Of a stretch of 64,000 bases of DNA, positions 36,403 through 44,659 are shown in pieces (position 1 is the first letter of the stretch; each line of letters begins with the position of its first letter). The stretch is from NCBI RefSeq assembly GCF_003853415.1, contig NZ_QTPP01000016.1, positions 62,001 through 126,000 of the forward strand, given 5' to 3'. The translations under genes were made by a program, and so were the position numbers. This DNA comes from Burkholderia sp. Bp9142 (GTDB taxonomy: Bacteria; Pseudomonadota; Gammaproteobacteria; Burkholderiales; Burkholderiaceae). The notes under the pieces were generated by a model that worked only from the letters and a program-made list of their open reading frames with translations, was not told where the DNA came from and did not search any database.

Positions 36403-37335
36403 ATGATCGACCGACGCCAGTTCATGACCGCCGCGCTCGCGGCCGCAGCCGGCCTGCGGTGGCACGCGGCCGAGGCCGCCGCCGCGACGGCGGACCTTGA
36501 TCCGCGCCAGGCCGGCCGGATCCGCGCGTCGCGCGACGATGCGGCGATTCGCGCGGCAAGCCCCTACCGCTGGGTGCGCGACGGGGCCTTCACGGTCGCG
36601 ATCTCGCCGCACGCGCCGCCGGTGTCGACCTACGCGACCGACGCGCGCACCGTGGTCGGGGCCGATCCCGACTATGCGCAGCTCGTCGCCGACGCGCTCG
36701 GCCGCACGCTCGTGCTGGTGCCGATCGCGTGGGCCGACTGGCCGCTCGGGCTCATGTCGCGCAAGTACGATGCGGTGATCTCGAACGTCGGCGTGACCGA
36801 GAAACGCAAGGAGAAGTACGACTTCACGACCTACCGGCTCGGGCTGCACGGCTTCTATGTGCGCACCGCGAGCCCGATCGCGAGGATCGCCGAACCGAAG
36901 GACGTCGCGGGCCTGCGCATCATCACGGGGGCGGGGACGAGCCAGGAGCGCATCCTGCTGGAATGGAGCCGGCGCAACGTCACGCAAGGATTGAAGGCAA
37001 CCGAGCTGCTCTATTTCGACGACGATGCGGCGGCCCGCATCGCGCTGCTGTCGGGCCGCGCCGATGCCGAGCTGAATCCGAATGCATCGCTCGCGTACGA
37101 GGCCGCGCGCGACGGCAGGATCCGCCGGGTCGGCGTCGTCAACGCGGGCTGGCCGGCGAATGCCGATGTCGCGATCGCGACACGTCGCGGCAGCGGGCTC
37201 GCGCCGGCGCTGACGCTCGCGACGAACGCGCTGATCGGCAACGGCCGCTACGGGCAGGCGCTCGCGCGCTGGGGGTTGCAGAGCGAGGCAGTCGCGCGCG
37301 CGGAGACGAATCCGCCCGGGTTGCCGTCGTTCTGA
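36403..37335 (+). CDS. Second ABC substrate-binding protein, Tat-type leader
   Basis: 310 residues. The leader MIDRRQFMTAALAAAAG has a twin-arginine-like motif, unlike the Sec-type leader of the paralogue at 31126. The body has the same family-3 binding fold and shares STYATDARTVVGADPDY-like and TNPPGLPSF segments with it. It is the last gene of the run and starts 35 bases after the fused transporter gene, followed by a strong hairpin. Two paired binding proteins also occur in the Bacillus ytm operon (TcyJ and TcyK), which supports the comparison. Ligand unknown. Confidence 0.87.
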   Translation: MIDRRQFMTAALAAAAGLRWHAAEAAAATADLDPRQAGRIRASRDDAAIRAASPYRWVRDGAFTVAISPHAPPVSTYATDARTVVGADPDYAQLVADALGRTLVLVPIAWADWPLGLMSRKYDAVISNVGVTEKRKEKYDFTTYRLGLHGFYVRTASPIARIAEPKDVAGLRIITGAGTSQERILLEWSRRNVTQGLKATELLYFDDDAAARIALLSGRADAELNPNASLAYEAARDGRIRRVGVVNAGWPANADVAIATRRGSGLAPALTLATNALIGNGRYGQALARWGLQSEAVARAETNPPGLPSF

Positions 37336-37386
37336 CTGGATTTTTGACTGGCTGGACCGGTGTGTCGATGCGTCGATGCACGAAAG

Positions 37387-37430
37387 CAACTCGCCCCGGC
37401 ATATCGTTGTCGAAATACCGGGGCGAGTTG
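37387..37430. terminator. Long hairpin between convergent sulfur-cluster genes
   Basis: Perfect 13-bp stem CAACTCGCCCCGG / CCGGGGCGAGTTG around an 18-base loop, between the stops of the binding protein (37335) and the convergent monooxygenase (37450). Likely bidirectional; no strong T-run. Confidence 0.6.
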
Positions 37431-37449
37431 AAGGATCGAGCGTCGTCGC

Positions 37450-38544
37450 CTATGCCGTCACCGCCGCATCCTGCCGGTCGAGTTCCGCCACGTGCGCATG
37501 AATCGCCGGAATCAGATCGCGCCCGTAGGCCGACGCATCGTCGAGCGGATCGAACCCGCGAATCAGGAAGGTCGACACGCCGAGCCGGTAATACGCACCG
37601 AGCGCCCGCGCGACCTGTTCGGGCGTGCCGACGAGCGCGGTCGAATTCCAGCGCGCGCCGGTCAGGTTCGCGACACCCATCCACAGCCGCTCGTCGAGCA
37701 CATCGCCCTGCGCGGCCGCGGCCATCAGCCGCTGCGAGCCGGCATTCTGCGGCGCATGGCCGGCGATCGGCTGGCCGTTCGCGACGCGCGCCGCCCGCAC
37801 GCGCTCGCGGATCGCCTCGGCCTTCTCCCACGCGGCGGCTTCGGTGTCCGCGACGATCGGCCGGAACGACACGCTGATGCGCGGCGCGCGTCCGAACGGC
37901 GCGGCAGCGGCCCGCACGCGTGCGATCTGCTCGCGCACCGCGGCGAGCGGCTCGCCCCACGTCATGTAGACGTCCGCGTGCTGCCCGGCCACGGCCAGCG
38001 CGGCCGGCGACGAACCGCCGACATAGATCGGCACGTGCGGCCGCTGCGCGCCCTTGACGACCGGCGACGCGCCGCGCAGCCGGTAGAACGCGCCGTCGTG
38101 ATCGACCGGCGCGTCGGCGAGCCAGATGCGTTTGAGCACGTCGAGATATTCGCCGGTGCGGCGGTAGCGCGCGTCGTGCGGCACGAAATCGCCGTCGCGC
38201 TGCAGGTCGGTGTCGTCGCCGCCTGACACCACGTTCAGCGCGAGCCGGCCGTTGCTGAAGGCGTCGAGCGTCGCGATCTGCCGCGCGGCAGCCGACGGCA
38301 CGATGACCCCCGGCCGGTGCGCGAGCAGGAGGCGGATGCGTTCGGTCGCGGCGGCCGCGAACGACGCGACGATGAAACCATCCGCCGCGTTGCTGAAATG
38401 GCCGACCAGGATCTGGTCGAAGCCGGCGGCTTCGTGCGCCTGCGCGAAGCGCCGCACATAGTCGGGCTGGACGGCGGCGCCGCCCGGTACGTCGACCTCC
38501 GCGCCGGGCGTCGCGGTGATCATGCCGATGATGTCTACAGGCAT
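37450..38544 (-). CDS. SsuD-like FMNH2-dependent alkanesulfonate monooxygenase
   Basis: 364 residues from ATG 38542-38544. LLM fold with RFAQAHEAAGFDQILVGH, RIRLLLAHRPGVIVPSAAAR and the SsuD signature LALNVVSGGDDTDLQRDGD followed by HDARYRRTGEYLDVLKRIW. The SsuD group releases sulfite from alkanesulfonates with FMNH2 and oxygen. It lies 61 bases downstream of a sulfonate-type binding protein on the same strand, consistent with sulfur supply under sulfate limitation. No SsuE reductase or SsuBC transporter is next to it. An SfnG-like sulfone substrate is the alternative. Confidence 0.82.
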   Translation of the reverse strand: MPVDIIGMITATPGAEVDVPGGAAVQPDYVRRFAQAHEAAGFDQILVGHFSNAADGFIVASFAAAATERIRLLLAHRPGVIVPSAAARQIATLDAFSNGRLALNVVSGGDDTDLQRDGDFVPHDARYRRTGEYLDVLKRIWLADAPVDHDGAFYRLRGASPVVKGAQRPHVPIYVGGSSPAALAVAGQHADVYMTWGEPLAAVREQIARVRAAAAPFGRAPRISVSFRPIVADTEAAAWEKAEAIRERVRAARVANGQPIAGHAPQNAGSQRLMAAAAQGDVLDERLWMGVANLTGARWNSTALVGTPEQVARALGAYYRLGVSTFLIRGFDPLDDASAYGRDLIPAIHAHVAELDRQDAAVTA

Positions 38545-38605
38545 GTCGGACTGTCCTTCTCGTGGTTCTGGCGGTGAATCGGAAATGGCGTGCTCAACGG
38601 CACGG

Positions 38606-39571
38606 TCACTGCGCGGCGACCGTCTTCTGCACGGGTGCCGCGAACGCACCGGCATACGAGCGGTCGAGCAGCTTCGCCGTGTCGTAAGCGGCCGGAATCA
38701 CGCCGGCCTTGTGCAGGAAGTCGGCGGTGTTCTGCGCATCCTTCGCCGCCGTGTCGTCGACGGGGCCCACGCGCTGGTGCGCATTGTCGAGCCAGCGGTA
38801 TGCGACGTCGGGCTCGAGCTTCGCGCGCTTCGCCCACAGGTCCGCGTACTCGCGCGGATGACTGTCGACCCACTGGCGTGCCGCCACCACGCGCTTCAGG
38901 AAATCGGTGATCTCCGCCCGCCTGGCCGTCGCCGCCTGCTCGTTCGCGGCGACGAAGCTGAGCGCGGGCATCAGCCCCTGCGCGGTCGTCACGGGCCGTG
39001 CGCCCTGCCGCAGCGCGAGCGTGCTGACGAACGGCTCCCACAACGACACGGCGTCGACCGAGCCGTTCGCGAGCGCGTTGGTCGCATCGATCGGCATCAG
39101 GTACGCGTACTTGACCGAATCCGCGCGCAGGCCGGCGTGCTCGAGCGCGCGCAGCACGAGCTGCTGGCTCCACGCGCCGCGCCAGACGGCGATGGTCTTG
39201 CCCTGCAGGTCGGCGACGGTGCGCACCGGCGAGTTTTTCGGCACGAGGATCGCGACGCCATCGAGGCTCTGCCGCGACACCGCGACGACCTTCACCGGCG
39301 CGCCGCGCGCGGCCAGCGTGAGCAGCGCGGAATCGCCGAGGAAGCCGAGATCGATCGCGTTGCCGTTCAGGCTCTCCGCGACGGGCGCGGCGGCCTGGAA
39401 ATGCTTCCACTCGATCGTGTAAGGCAGGTCCTTCAACACGCCGGACGCCTCCATCGACGCCTGGATGTTGAAGTAGTTCTGTTCACCGACGCGCAGCGTG
39501 ACGGTGTCTTTCGCGATGCCCGGCTGCGCGGCGAGCGCGAGCAGCAGCGTCGTAACGATTCGGCTCAACAA
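38606..39571 (-). CDS. SsuA/TauA-like sulfonate-binding protein (TTG start)
   Basis: 321 residues. Signal peptide MLSRIVTTLLLALAAQPGIA, then a SsuA-type binding fold: GEQNYFNIQASMEASGVLKD, GNAIDLGFLGDSALL, GKTIAVWRGAWSQQL and DAVSLWEPFVSTLAL. The frame has no ATG or GTG near the signal peptide. The start must be TTG at 39569-39571 (or the next TTG), with CGGAGAGATCACG upstream, which is a good ribosome site. It binds sulfonates or related anions in the periplasm. The first gene of a two-gene unit with the SsuD-like monooxygenase; no matching permease is encoded nearby. Confidence 0.85.
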   Translation of the reverse strand: MLSRIVTTLLLALAAQPGIAKDTVTLRVGEQNYFNIQASMEASGVLKDLPYTIEWKHFQAAAPVAESLNGNAIDLGFLGDSALLTLAARGAPVKVVAVSRQSLDGVAILVPKNSPVRTVADLQGKTIAVWRGAWSQQLVLRALEHAGLRADSVKYAYLMPIDATNALANGSVDAVSLWEPFVSTLALRQGARPVTTAQGLMPALSFVAANEQAATARRAEITDFLKRVVAARQWVDSHPREYADLWAKRAKLEPDVAYRWLDNAHQRVGPVDDTAAKDAQNTADFLHKAGVIPAAYDTAKLLDRSYAGAFAAPVQKTVAAQ

Positions 39572-39801
39572 CGTGATCTCTCCGGAGGTTGGCGGGCAGC
39601 CGCGCGACGACGGCGCCCTTGGGTCAGCCTGGCCCGACGGCCGGCGGACGGAATGGAACCGGTGAAGATACGTCGATCCGCTTCATGAGACAAACGCAAT
39701 ATTCTGCTTTGCAAAGATGCAAATATTTTATGGAAACGCTGCCGCGAAACGGTGCCGTCCGCCGGGTTGCGGGGACGCCGTTCGAATGATTCCTCGACAG
39801 A

Positions 39802-39819
39802 TATTTCGTACGCGAAATA
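39802..39819. promoter_or_regulatory. Palindromic operator 1 upstream of hydrolase-marR operon
   Basis: TATTTCG-TACG-CGAAATA: 7-bp perfect arms with a 4-base spacer. The distance between the centres of this site and its twin at 39832 is exactly 30 bases, about three helical turns. The size and symmetry suit a MarR-family dimer, and a MarR gene is the second gene of the operon that follows. Confidence 0.75.
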
Positions 39820-39831
39820 CATCGCGAACTA

Positions 39832-39849
39832 TATTTCGCATACGAAATA
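39832..39849. promoter_or_regulatory. Palindromic operator 2 upstream of hydrolase-marR operon
   Basis: TATTTCG-CATA-CGAAATA: the same arms as operator 1 with a different spacer, ending 22 bases before the hydrolase ATG. Binding here would block transcription or early elongation. The surrounding 39572-39871 gap is otherwise AT-rich, with a 10-bp palindrome CTTTGCAAAG at 39707-39716 that may belong to the divergent sulfonate gene promoter. Confidence 0.75.
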
Positions 39850-39871
39850 ACTACCCGAAACGAGGACAGCG

Positions 39872-40789
39872 ATGAGCTCAGAACCCATCGAATTTTCCGC
39901 CGCCGACGGCTATACGCTGCACGGCACGCTGTGGTCGCCGGGCGTGCCGCCGCGCGCGCTGGTGCTGATCCATCCGGCAACCGCCGTGCCGGAGCGGCTG
40001 TATGCGGGCTTCGCGCGCTTCCTGACCGGGCGCGGCTTCGCGGCGCTGACCTACAACTATCGCGGCATCGGCGCGTCGCGGCCCGCGCGGTTGAGCGCGC
40101 TGCCGGCCCGCATGCGCGACTGGATCGAGCTCGACGTGGGCGCCGCGACCGCGTGGGCGCGCGAGGCGTACGACGGGCTGCCGCTGCTGGCGGTCGGGCA
40201 TAGCGTCGGCGGCCACGCGATCGGGCTGTCGGCCGGCACCGCGCACCTGCGCGCCGCCGTGCTCGTCGCCGCGCACGCGGGCAGCACGCGGCTGATTTCC
40301 CGCGCGGCGGAGCGGCTGAAGGTGCGGCTGATCCTGCGCGTGCTCGGCCCGCTTGCGTCCGCGCTGCTCGGCTACGTGCCCGGCAAGCGGCTCGGGCTCG
40401 GCGAGGATCTCCCCGCCGGCGTGTTCCGCGAATGGAGCCGCTGGACCACGCTGCCGCGCTACTTCTTCGACGACCCGACGCTCGGTGCGGCCGAGCGTTT
40501 CGCGAAGCAGCGGTTGCCGATCCTCGCGCTCGGCTTCGACGACGATCCATGGGCGAACCCGCCTGCGATCGACCTGCTGGTAAGCTACCTGACCCGGGCG
40601 GCCGTCGAACGCCGCCAGATCGATCCGCACGCCGCAGGCAGCGGGCCGGTCGGGCACATGGGCTTCTTCCGCAGCCGGCCCGGCGCCGTGCTGTGGCCCG
40701 CGGTCGCCGACTGGCTCGCGCAGGCGCTCGATGCGCCGCGCGAGGCGGGCCGTCCGTCCCTTTCCATTGCTGCCGGGAACCGAGCTTGA
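39872..40789 (+). CDS. Alpha/beta hydrolase
   Basis: 305 residues, start ATG 39872 after GAGGACAGCG. The fold elements are visible: LVLIHPATAVPERLYAGFAR (oxyanion region), AALTYNYRGIGASRPARLS, the nucleophile elbow GHSVGGH (Ser), LGFDDDPWANP (acid) and VGHMGFF (His). It is the type annotated as an alpha/beta fold hydrolase with a lid, substrate unknown. Its stop overlaps the TTG start of the marR gene. The paired operators upstream suggest induction when a ligand, perhaps the hydrolase substrate, releases the MarR repressor. Confidence 0.85.
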   Translation: MSSEPIEFSAADGYTLHGTLWSPGVPPRALVLIHPATAVPERLYAGFARFLTGRGFAALTYNYRGIGASRPARLSALPARMRDWIELDVGAATAWAREAYDGLPLLAVGHSVGGHAIGLSAGTAHLRAAVLVAAHAGSTRLISRAAERLKVRLILRVLGPLASALLGYVPGKRLGLGEDLPAGVFREWSRWTTLPRYFFDDPTLGAAERFAKQRLPILALGFDDDPWANPPAIDLLVSYLTRAAVERRQIDPHAAGSGPVGHMGFFRSRPGAVLWPAVADWLAQALDAPREAGRPSLSIAAGNRA

Positions 40790-41217
40790 GCGAACACCGA
40801 CGACTGTTTTTCCTGTTGAACATCGGCCAGCGGCGCGTGCAGCGCTGGGTCGACCGCAAGGCCGAGACCGATGCGCGCGCCAGTGCCGCGCAGGCCGGCG
40901 TGCTGTTCTGCCTCGCGAAGCAGGATGGCGCACTGATCGGCGAAGTCGGCACGGTATTGCAACTGGCGCCGTCCGCGATGACGGGGCTCGCCGACCGGAT
41001 GGCGAAGGCCGGCCTGCTCGCGCGTCACGCCGATTCGGACGACGGGCGCGCGACGCGCCTGTTCCTGACCGACGAAGGTCACGCGGCGCTCAAGCGTGCG
41101 CGCGTGCTGCTGCGCGAGTTGAACGGCAAGCTGTGCGACGGGTTTTCCGACGACGAACTCGACGTCGTCGCGCGCTGGCTGCACGCATTGCAGGAGCGCT
41201 TTCCGGCGGAGCGCTGA
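40786..41217 (+). CDS. MarR-family regulator (TTG start, overlapping hydrolase stop)
   Basis: 143 residues. Winged helix with GEVGTVLQLAPSAMTGLADR (recognition helix) and AKAGLLARHADSDDGRATRLFLTDEG (wing), typical MarR. The only start that fits the N-terminus is TTG at 40786, sharing bases with the hydrolase stop (TTGA) and preceded by GGGAACCGAGC, so translation is coupled. It probably autoregulates the operon through the two 18-base palindromes at 39802 and 39832. That link is inferred from position and symmetry. Confidence 0.85.
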   Translation: MSEHRRLFFLLNIGQRRVQRWVDRKAETDARASAAQAGVLFCLAKQDGALIGEVGTVLQLAPSAMTGLADRMAKAGLLARHADSDDGRATRLFLTDEGHAALKRARVLLRELNGKLCDGFSDDELDVVARWLHALQERFPAER

Positions 41218-41710
41218 ACCGCGCCGGCGGCGCAGCGCATCGATCGCAGCAGACAGCGCCGTATCGACACGGTGCGACGCGATCGTCACGATCGAAAGCG
41301 ATTGTGATTCGCGCTTCCGATTCGTCTCGCGCGCACGCGCCGCGGCAAATTTTGCGTTCCGCGCGCACCGTTTTTCGGCAACGCTTTCCGACTACGCTCT
41401 GTTACAAAAAATTACCTCCCGCGCTGCATAGGGTCGCCTACATTGCAATCCACTTCGACGCATTCGTCATATGCACCGACCGGCCTTCCTGTCGGGTCCG
41501 CATCGCCTGACCCACCCGACAAGCAATGAAAACGAAGAGGAGTCTTGACCGACGTGCTGGCGGCATCCAGCACACGCGGATTGCGATGACCGTAACGGCC
41601 CCCTGAACGACCCGCCCCGGCGCGTGCACGGCATCCGTGCCGCCGCGTACCGGTGCGCGTCGCGCCGCCGTGCCGCGCCATCGCCGCCGCACGTCAACGA
41701 GGAGCAGTCC

Positions 41711-43162
41711 ATGCGACGCACGATCGTGTCCCACTTGCTTGTCACCCGCCTGTCCGCCGCAATGGCGATGGCGATGGCCGCCACCGCGGCGGCGCATGCC
41801 GACCCGGTGGTCGTTTCGGGCCCCAGCCCGTTTGCCGCCTGCACCATCGGCGGCCCCGGCACGAACTACGTCAATGCCGAGGTCGAACCGTGGCTCTCGG
41901 TCAACCCGGCGAACCCGACGAACATGATCGGCGTGTGGCAGCAGGACCGCTGGTCGAACGGCGGCGCCCACGGGCTCGTCGCCGGCTACACGTTCGACGG
42001 CGGCGCGACCTGGGCGCGCACGCCGCAGCCGTTCAGCGCCTGCGCGCCCGGCGGGCTCAAGTACGAACGCGCGTCCGATCCGTGGGTGTCGTTCGGGCCG
42101 GACGGCACCGCGTACTCGGTGTCGATCTCGTTCAACCAGTCGAACAACGCCAATGCAGTCGGGGCGTCGGTGTCGACCGACGGCGGACAGACGTGGAGCA
42201 GCCCCGCCGTGCTGATCGCGAACGACGAGCCGACGACGCAGTTTTTCAACGACAAGGAATCGGTGACGGCGAACCCGGTGAAGGCCGGCACCGCGTATGC
42301 GGTGTGGGACCGCCTCGAGCTGCCGAACGGCAACCCGTACGCGAACCTGCACACGGCCGCATTCCGCGGACCGACGTTGTTCTCGAAGACGGTTGACGGC
42401 GGCAAGACCTGGAGCCGCGCGAAGGTGATCGTCCACGTGCCGTCGCGCCAGCAGACGATCGGCAACCAGATCGTCGTCGATCCGAAGACGGGCACGCTCT
42501 ACAACTTCTTCGACCTGATCCAGCCGCCGTTCAGCAAGGCGGCCGGCAAGGTCGCGTTCATCAAGTCGACCGACGACGGCGCGACGTGGACGCAGCCGCA
42601 GGTGATCGCCGGGCTGCAGACGGTCGGCGTGACCGATCCGAACACCGGCGAACCCGTGCGCACCGGCGACATCATTCCGGAGCCGGCGATCGATCCCGCG
42701 TCCGGGCAGCTCTACGTCGTGTGGCAGGACAGCCGCTTCAACGGCGGCAACTACGACGAGATCGCGCTGTCGACGTCGAAGGATGGCGGCGCGAGCTGGA
42801 GCGCGCCGCTGCAGGTGAACACGCCGACCGGGCGCCCGGCGTTCAATCCGTCGGTGCGCGTCAACAACGCCGGCTCGGTGATGGTCAACTACTACGACTT
42901 CCGCGACCTGCAGGCGGGCAACACGACGACGCTGCCGACGGGGTTCTGGCGCAAGATCTCGCAGGACGCCGGCGCCACGTTCGCCGACGAGCGGCGCGTC
43001 GGCGGCCCGTTCGACATGAAACTCGCGCCGAACGCGGGAGGCTTCTTCATCGGCGATTACCAGGGGCTCGACGTGGGACCCTCGTCGTCGTTCCACCCGT
43101 TCTTCGTCCAGACCAGCGCAGGCAACCTGACGAACCGCACCGACGTGTTCTTCGCGCCGTGA
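41711..43162 (+). CDS. Secreted Asp-box (BNR/sialidase-like) beta-propeller protein
   Basis: 483 residues. Signal peptide ending AATAAAHA, then a beta-propeller with six Asp-box-like repeats: TFDGGATW (about 94), STDGGQTW (155), TVDGGKTW (228), STDDGATW (287), SKDGGASW (356) and a degenerate SQDAGATF (416). The fold is that of sialidases and exo-hydrolases, but I see no obvious sialidase arginine triad or FRIP motif, so the enzyme activity is open. GGAG lies close before ATG 41711. The 493-base region upstream (41218-41710) holds AT-rich patches and a probable promoter but no other gene. Confidence 0.75.
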   Translation: MRRTIVSHLLVTRLSAAMAMAMAATAAAHADPVVVSGPSPFAACTIGGPGTNYVNAEVEPWLSVNPANPTNMIGVWQQDRWSNGGAHGLVAGYTFDGGATWARTPQPFSACAPGGLKYERASDPWVSFGPDGTAYSVSISFNQSNNANAVGASVSTDGGQTWSSPAVLIANDEPTTQFFNDKESVTANPVKAGTAYAVWDRLELPNGNPYANLHTAAFRGPTLFSKTVDGGKTWSRAKVIVHVPSRQQTIGNQIVVDPKTGTLYNFFDLIQPPFSKAAGKVAFIKSTDDGATWTQPQVIAGLQTVGVTDPNTGEPVRTGDIIPEPAIDPASGQLYVVWQDSRFNGGNYDEIALSTSKDGGASWSAPLQVNTPTGRPAFNPSVRVNNAGSVMVNYYDFRDLQAGNTTTLPTGFWRKISQDAGATFADERRVGGPFDMKLAPNAGGFFIGDYQGLDVGPSSSFHPFFVQTSAGNLTNRTDVFFAP

Positions 43163-43180
43163 TGCGCGCATGAGCCCCGC

Positions 43181-43211
43181 GCTGCCGCGACGTCCCCCGC
43201 GTCGCGGCAGC
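43181..43211. terminator. Hairpin between convergent genes
   Basis: Perfect 12-bp stem GCTGCCGCGACG / CGTCGCGGCAGC with a 7-base loop, between the stop of the Asp-box protein and the end of the convergent alcohol dehydrogenase gene. No T-run. Confidence 0.6.
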
Positions 43212-43226
43212 GTGCCCGAGTGCGCG

Positions 43227-44255
43227 TCAATGCATGTCGGTCAGCACGACGCGACCGTCGATCTTCCCTTCGCGCAGCCGCGCGAATATGTCGTTGATGT
43301 TGCCGAGCCGGTCGCGATGAATATGCGCGCGCACCAGCCCATCCGCCGCGAAATCGAGCGATTCCTGCAGGTCGCGCCGTGTGCCGACGATCGAGCCGCG
43401 CACCGTGATGCCGTTCAGCACGGTCGAGAAGATCGGCAACGGGAAATCGCCGGGCGGCAAGCCGTTGAGCGCCACCGTGCCGCCGCGCCGCACCATCCCG
43501 AGCGCCTGCGCGAACGCGCCGCGCGACACGGCCGTGACCAGCACGCCGTGCGCACCGCCGATCTCCTTCTGGATGATTGTTGCCGGATCGTCGACCGACG
43601 CGTCGATCGTCAGTTGAGCACCGAGTTGCCGGGCAAGTTCGAGCTTGGCCGGGGAAACGTCGATCGCCGCGACGTGCAGGCCCATCGCGCGTGCGTATTG
43701 CACGGCCACGTGGCCGAGCCCGCCGATGCCCGAAATCGCGAGCCACTGGCCCGGACGCGTGTCGGTGACGCGAATGCCCTTGTAGACGGTCACACCCGCG
43801 CACAGGATCGGCGCGATCTCGTCGAACGCAACCTGTGCCGGCAAATGGCCCACGTAATCGGGATCGGCCAGCACATATTCCGCATAGCTGCCGTTGACCG
43901 AGTAGCCGGTGTTCTGCTGCCCGTGGCAAAGGGTTTCCCAGCCGGTGTGACAGTACTCGCAGTGGCCGCATGCCGTGTAGAGCCAGGGCACGCCGACGCG
44001 GTCGCCCTCGCGCACGTGCGTGACGCCCGCCCCGACTGCGGCGACGATGCCGACGCCTTCGTGGCCGGGAATGAACGGCAGCGTCGGCTTCACGGGCCAG
44101 TCGCCGTCGGCGGCATGCAGGTCGGTATGGCAGACGCCCGACGCCTTGATGTTGACGAGGATCTGGCCGGGGCCCGGCGTCGGGACCGGCACTTCCTCGA
44201 TGCGCAACGGTTCGCCGAACGCGTGTACCACGGCCGCTTTCATGGTCTGGGTCAT
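43227..44255 (-). CDS. adhP: Zinc-dependent alcohol dehydrogenase, AdhP type
   Basis: 342 residues from ATG 44253-44255 after CAGGAGCGACCT. Catalytic zinc ligands in SGVCHTDLH and PGHEGVG and the structural-zinc Cys set [15 protein letters not shown] are intact. The NAD fold has [13 protein letters not shown]. It interconverts primary alcohols and aldehydes with NAD. A perfect FNR-type box lies 60 bases upstream at the right distance for activation, so it is probably induced at low oxygen, fitting a fermentative ethanol role. Confidence 0.93.
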   Translation of the reverse strand: MTQTMKAAVVHAFGEPLRIEEVPVPTPGPGQILVNIKASGVCHTDLHAADGDWPVKPTLPFIPGHEGVGIVAAVGAGVTHVREGDRVGVPWLYTACGHCEYCHTGWETLCHGQQNTGYSVNGSYAEYVLADPDYVGHLPAQVAFDEIAPILCAGVTVYKGIRVTDTRPGQWLAISGIGGLGHVAVQYARAMGLHVAAIDVSPAKLELARQLGAQLTIDASVDDPATIIQKEIGGAHGVLVTAVSRGAFAQALGMVRRGGTVALNGLPPGDFPLPIFSTVLNGITVRGSIVGTRRDLQESLDFAADGLVRAHIHRDRLGNINDIFARLREGKIDGRVVLTDMH

Positions 44256-44313
44256 AGGTCGCTCCTGTCTGGTGGATGACTGCGCCAGTATCCGGCCTCG
44301 AAACCGGAACGCA

Positions 44314-44327
44314 TTGATACGCATCAA
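44314..44327 (-). promoter_or_regulatory. FNR/Anr-type box of adhP
   Basis: TTGAT-ACGC-ATCAA is a perfect match to the FNR/Anr/Dnr consensus TTGAT-N4-ATCAA. On the minus strand a GATACT -10 at 44287-44292 would put the transcription start near 44280, about 41 bases from the box centre, the classic class II activation geometry. Confidence 0.8.
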
Positions 44328-44479
44328 CGGGGCAGGAAACGCGTGCGACGGCGGCGGATTCATCGCGAGACATGTTGCGCAGGCCGTCGGTCCGGGTTCG
44401 ACTGCCCGCCTCTGCTTTCGCAGCCATTTCAGCCATTTGTCGGAAACCCTGCGGCGCGCCGCCGTTTCGCTTGGAATTT

Positions 44480-44502
44480 GAAATGATATAACATATCATT
44501 TC
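44480..44502 (+). promoter_or_regulatory. Zur-type box of the TonB receptor gene
   Basis: A 23-base palindrome with 10-bp perfect arms: GAAATGATAT, centre AAC, ATATCATTTC. This fits the enterobacterial Zur box pattern (GAAATG...CATTTC). A promoter overlaps it: -35 TTGGAA (44471-44476), 17 bases, -10 TATCAT (44494-44499). Bound Zur would cover the spacer and -10. The leader to the start at 44660 is about 150 bases and shows no other gene. Confidence 0.78.
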
Positions 44503-44659
44503 GCGACCTCGTCCATCCGAAACCGTTCCATCCGGGTGGCCGGGCTACGCCGAGTCATCTCCCAACGGGTCACTGCGCGCCGCAGATGCAACAATATATC
44601 GTATCCAGCCTTGACCCGCATGGCTCGCTTTCCGATCCGATTCCAACGATTCACCGACC

